From: a bacterium
Lineage (GTDB): Bacteria > Patescibacteriota > Saccharimonadia > Saccharimonadales > SZUA-47
Direction: 5' to 3'
Assembly: GCA_030427365.1 (NCBI GenBank)
Contig: JAUHWW010000004.1
Location: 1 to 50,424, forward strand
DNA length: 50,424 nucleotides
This document shows, in pieces, positions 47,538-50,424 of the stretch (its first letter is position 1; the number at the start of each line of letters is the position of its first letter). The position numbers and the translations under genes were made by a program. The notes beneath the pieces were generated by a model. That model was given only the letters and a program-made list of their open reading frames with translations. It did no database searches and had not been told where the DNA came from.

Positions 47538-48599
47538 TTAGTAAACGGAGGCAACTGTGTAAATGATCGTGGTTTGATACGTTCCAGCTGGCGTCGTCGT
47601 TGCAACTCCGACTTGATGTCCGACTCGTGTTGTCTCGGTACCGCTCGTTGCGGCGGTGTTATCGATAACCGGCTCGTTACTGGTAGTGAATCCAGCCCAG
47701 TTTGGACCACCGTTTGTAAACCGATCAGCGGTACCTGTTGTTAGTGAGCCGTCTTCTGTTGTGTAGCCCCATGATTCAGTCCCTGCTGCAGAAAACGCCG
47801 TTGGCGCGGCGTTTGTGCCTGTATGGTTCGCAATCGTGTCTGAGCCGTTACTCAAATCGCCGGTGTGACGAATGTAGACGGTGTAACCGTTTGTTGCATT
47901 TGTCGACACGTTGATGTCGTGTGCTGAGATACCATTTGCTGCAAAGGTAACGGCGTTACCGAAATCAATACCTGATGCAGTTGAATCGGCAGTTGTAGTG
48001 GCTCCGTTGACTAATTGAGACGCTGCGACCGAAGAACACGTGAACGTCAGAGTTGGGTCAATTGTCAGCTGTACCAATTCACCATTTTTGAAAACATATG
48101 CGACTGTTTGCTGGTCGACTTCATTGCCGCCCGTGCAAGAACTGTCGGTATAGCTGGTAAAGATTGCGTAATACGTTGTGCCTTCTGTTGCACCATTCGT
48201 GATGCCGCCAAACACAAAGTTACCGCTCGCATTTGGTGCTTCGTTTGTCGTGTTGTGAGTTAGCTCCAAAAGGCCGTTCGTTGTGGCATCAAGCGTCCAC
48301 TGACCAGTCGTAATCACTGTTGAACTCACGAGTGAAGCACCGGTGCTCGTACCAACTGCGGATCCGCTCCCGTCTGCTGCAGTGTTCAACTGCAACTGAA
48401 TACACGCGACAGGTGTTGCTGTCGTGAAGTTCTGCGCATCAAACGTATACGTGACGTTTGTCTGTGACGTACGTGGGTCAGAAAGCGTCAGCGAACTGTT
48501 AGTCAGTGCTCCAACTGGAATGGCAGGCAATACAAAGGCTGCTAGCAAGCCAGCAATGGCGATAATAGTTGTTAATTGCTTCGCGAGTACTTTTGTCAT
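47538..48599 (-). CDS. Secreted 'WGYT' surface protein, partner of the DUF916-like proteins
   Basis: A 353-aa exported protein, signal peptide 1-31 (ending VGA). It is rich in Thr, Asn, Ser and Gly with few Lys. The C-terminal domain (about 210-353) holds DINVSTNATNGYTVYIRHTG, then ESWGYTTEDGSL, and ends AGTYQTTIIYTVASVY. The protein at 49661 shares this pattern (STNARNGYEV, GWGYTSSDTL, EGTYQTTLIFQATARY), so they are paralogues. Placement beside DUF916-like genes resembles WxL operons, though no W-x-L motif is seen. TTAGGAG precedes the ATG. Confidence 0.78.
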   Translation of the reverse strand: MTKVLAKQLTTIIAIAGLLAAFVLPAIPVGALTNSSLTLSDPRTSQTNVTYTFDAQNFTTATPVACIQLQLNTAADGSGSAVGTSTGASLVSSTVITTGQWTLDATTNGLLELTHNTTNEAPNASGNFVFGGITNGATEGTTYYAIFTSYTDSSCTGGNEVDQQTVAYVFKNGELVQLTIDPTLTFTCSSVAASQLVNGATTTADSTASGIDFGNAVTFAANGISAHDINVSTNATNGYTVYIRHTGDLSNGSDTIANHTGTNAAPTAFSAAGTESWGYTTEDGSLTTGTADRFTNGGPNWAGFTTSNEPVIDNTAATSGTETTRVGHQVGVATTTPAGTYQTTIIYTVASVY

Positions 48600-48712
48600 G
48601 TGTGTTTCTCCTAATTCTAAATTCCACCGGGAGCATACTAAACAAGTAATGCGCCCTTGTTTACCGTTAATAGTAGCTTATGCTTGTTTCAAGCGCAAGC
48701 TCTTTCCTGACG

Positions 48713-49642
48713 CTATCTTGTGGATACGGTCAATTCTTTGTACGCGCGTTTGATCCTCATGCGGTTGTGATAACTAAATGCAACCGCCCATACAATGAGC
48801 CCCGTCTGTAAAATTCTCGAAAGAGACGGTCCCACGAGCAGTGATTCTGCTGTCGACACCACTTGTTGTGAACGACTGCCACCTGTCAGATGCAGCCGTA
48901 CATCGTACCTGCCGCTCGCTAGTTCAGGCAACGGGAACGAAAAGATTCTCTCCGTTCCCGGAAGCAAGACCGCGGCCTGCAATGGTACGGTTATCTCATA
49001 ATCACTGTGCCGTTTTTTGAGCTTCACTTGAGGTGTTACAAGATTGTGCACATTCCCCGTGTTATGCACGCGAATGTCAACAACTTGGCCGATTGCTTGA
49101 TTTGCATAGAATGGAAATATGTGGCCGTCATCGGGCAGCGAAATTTGCTCGTTAATTTCACCTGGAACAGTCACAAGTACAGGAACGGTAATTTCTGGGA
49201 ATACCAGCCCAGCGCTGATCTGATTCGGCGACTCCAGTGCAAGAGACCGTAAGCTAAGCTGCGCGTAATAGCCGCCTGCCGCAGCTGAGAATGGAACCGT
49301 AACCGAAAATGTCAACTTCTTTGTCTCACCAGGTGCATATATCTCGGTGTCACTAGACACATCAATCCACTCACTTACATCGAAGCGTGTTATGACGCGA
49401 TCCTCAATCAAGGTACCTTCGATAATTGCCGCTTGCGGCTCAATACTAATTGGCAGTGCTTGCAGGCTACGATTCGTTATTTGCAGCGTTTTCTCGACAC
49501 GCTCACCAGCTGCGGCTGGTGCGTCGATAATTGCTGGTGAAACAGATAGCTCTATTTCAGGTTCTTGGGCAGAGACGCGAGCAGAACTGCAACATACAGC
49601 AGTAAGCAGACCTACTAGAACGAGTGACAACAAAACCTTCAT
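48713..49642 (-). CDS. Second DUF916-like secreted protein
   Basis: A 309-aa protein. Signal peptide 1-25 (ending VSA; two Cys lie in the hydrophobic core but the lipobox is poor). The first sandwich reads IELSVSPAIIDAPAAAGERVEKTLQITNRS near 30-59 and SEWIDVSSDTEIYAPGETKKLTFSVTVPFSAAAGGYYAQLSL. The second contains VHNTGNVHNLVTPQV near 190-204. The C-terminal helix is short (LIVWAVAFSYHN) with a basic tail. It is built like the protein at 46477 and lies 18 nt downstream of a second WGYT protein, suggesting two matched pairs. Confidence 0.8.
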   Translation of the reverse strand: MKVLLSLVLVGLLTAVCCSSARVSAQEPEIELSVSPAIIDAPAAAGERVEKTLQITNRSLQALPISIEPQAAIIEGTLIEDRVITRFDVSEWIDVSSDTEIYAPGETKKLTFSVTVPFSAAAGGYYAQLSLRSLALESPNQISAGLVFPEITVPVLVTVPGEINEQISLPDDGHIFPFYANQAIGQVVDIRVHNTGNVHNLVTPQVKLKKRHSDYEITVPLQAAVLLPGTERIFSFPLPELASGRYDVRLHLTGGSRSQQVVSTAESLLVGPSLSRILQTGLIVWAVAFSYHNRMRIKRAYKELTVSTR

Positions 49643-49660
49643 ATATTCCAGCTTACTACG

Positions 49661-50424
49661 CTAGTAACGAGCTGTCGCCTGAAATATGAGCGTTGTTTGA
49701 TAGGTGCCTTCCTCCTGTCCTGCGTCAGTCGTCACACGATGAGTTATCGTAAATTGCTCATTAGAAATAGGACTTCCGCTGACAGGACCAAGATTATCAG
49801 CCACTACATCACCAATACCGGTTGTGGCGAAGGGTGCAAAGCACGGCCCGCCGGTGCCGCCACCTGGACATGTTGCGGCATTGAACTTATTCACCCCGCC
49901 GACTAACGTGTCGCTTGATGTATAGCCCCATCCAGTATCGCCAGGCTCCCAGGTATCAGGCGCGGCGTACGTTCCTCCATCGAAGCCGCCGATCGTATCC
50001 AGCAGGGCGTTTTCGAGGCTGCCAGTAGCATACGCTCGAACTTCATAGCCATTACGGGCATTTGTACTAGTCGTTAGCACAGATGTTTTTGTGTCAGTAA
50101 AGCCGTTCCCGGGGTTCAGATTGCTGAACTCGATTCCCCCGCTGCTCGTCGAAGTCGAGAACGTTATAGTCGGTGCAACCTGCTGACCATCACTCGTTAC
50201 AATCGTCTGATTTCCCGCAACATCTGTCACACGCAAACTCACATAGTACACCGTGCTTGTTTCAAGAGTGAGGGGGTTAGCCAGCATACTCGTCGACGCG
50301 CCCACATTCGTCCAGTTTGCTACATCGACACCGCCAGGAGACGTCCCTATTGCATATTCATACGTCACAGAACAATCAGTCAGCGACCATTTACACTCCA
50401 GATACTCCCACAAACTTTCTCGCT
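49661..50424 (-). CDS. Second 'WGYT' surface protein, C-terminal part (runs off the window)
   Basis: The reading frame is open to the window end, so the 5' part is missing; a TTG at 50413 is not a true start. The visible part begins with a fibronectin-III-like segment (VTYEYAIGTSPGG, NWTNVG, TVYYVSLRVTDVAGN). It is followed by a WGYT domain: STNARNGYEVRAY, GWGYTSSD and a C-terminal EGTYQTTLIFQATARY that matches the protein at 47538. Presumably secreted. First visible gene of the cluster running to 44594. Confidence 0.8.
   Translation of the reverse strand, partial: RESLWEYLECKWSLTDCSVTYEYAIGTSPGGVDVANWTNVGASTSMLANPLTLETSTVYYVSLRVTDVAGNQTIVTSDGQQVAPTITFSTSTSSGGIEFSNLNPGNGFTDTKTSVLTTSTNARNGYEVRAYATGSLENALLDTIGGFDGGTYAAPDTWEPGDTGWGYTSSDTLVGGVNKFNAATCPGGGTGGPCFAPFATTGIGDVVADNLGPVSGSPISNEQFTITHRVTTDAGQEEGTYQTTLIFQATARY

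Noticed and set aside
48713-49642. Lipoprotein signal in the second DUF916-like protein
   Set aside because: Cys residues occur in the hydrophobic core, but Val precedes the first one, which does not fit the lipobox. A signal peptidase I site (VSA) follows.

Overview
The window reads as a chromosomal segment of a Patescibacteria/CPR bacterium, most likely a Candidatus Saccharibacteria (TM7) relative. This rests on gene content and style, not on an rRNA: compact genes with many 1-30 nt overlaps, glycolysis enzymes (tpiA-pgk-pyk) beside a near-complete peptidoglycan precursor set, folate one-carbon enzymes (folD, folC, glyA), many small membrane proteins, an HTH-MurA fusion, and large Sec-exported surface proteins. 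TGA is used as an ordinary stop, so the code is standard.

Layout. 1-2801: tpiA (only its first codons) - pgk - pyk on the minus strand. 2888-5187: an unknown protein, a DHFR-like reductase and an MFS transporter. 5188-5540: tRNA-Glu plus a structured element repeating the tRNA 3' end. 5594-7137: CBU_0592-like membrane protein, HAD phosphatase, CDP-alcohol phosphatidyltransferase-like protein. 7140-10093 (minus): Crp/Fnr regulator followed by four small proteins, including a 54-aa membrane protein in a gap, and a DEDDh exonuclease. 10408-18331 (minus): LPxTG wall-anchored PKD protein, Pro/Thr/Gly-rich anchored protein, and a MoxR ATPase / DUF58-like / VWA-like operon plus an acidic membrane protein. 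18379-22883: 7TM-GAF histidine kinase, acyl-ACP-reductase-like enzyme, PlsC acyltransferase, CheY-like receiver. 22928-26387: MurL-like epimerase, MurD-type ligase, FolD. 26441-29483: tRNA-Arg(TCG), DUF1295/DUF2177 pair, two DUF4234 proteins, tRNA-Lys with a structured element, membrane protein. 29544-36590: FolC, cardiolipin synthase, HTH protein, MurB, SanA/YdcF-like protein, unknown protein, GlyA. 36822-41305: HTH-MurA, P-loop kinase, MraY, MurE-like ligase. 41427-44575: two tRNA loci (Gly-Arg-His, Pro) interleaved with structured elements, around MgtC, VIT1/CCC1 and SEC59-like membrane proteins. 44594-50424 (minus): a secreted surface-protein cluster of two DUF916-like proteins, two related 'WGYT' proteins and an Ig/PKD-like protein.

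How it fits together. murA, murB, murD, murE, mraY and a murL-like gene give most of the path to lipid I. The murL-murD overlap suggests that D-Glu is made on the nucleotide precursor (MurD2/MurL route) rather than by a racemase. The surface clusters, the sortase-type anchor and the MoxR/VWA operon suggest investment in the cell surface, as expected for an epibiont.

Most unusual signal: a family of ~85-90 nt structured elements fused to partial copies of the adjacent tRNA genes (Lys, Arg, Pro, with a divergent version at Glu). They share hairpins with compensatory base changes between copies, and several have their own terminator. I do not recognise them as a known RNA family. A second window-wide signal is a -10 box 6-8 nt before the start codon at about eleven genes (10 nt at murB), implying leaderless or nearly leaderless mRNAs.
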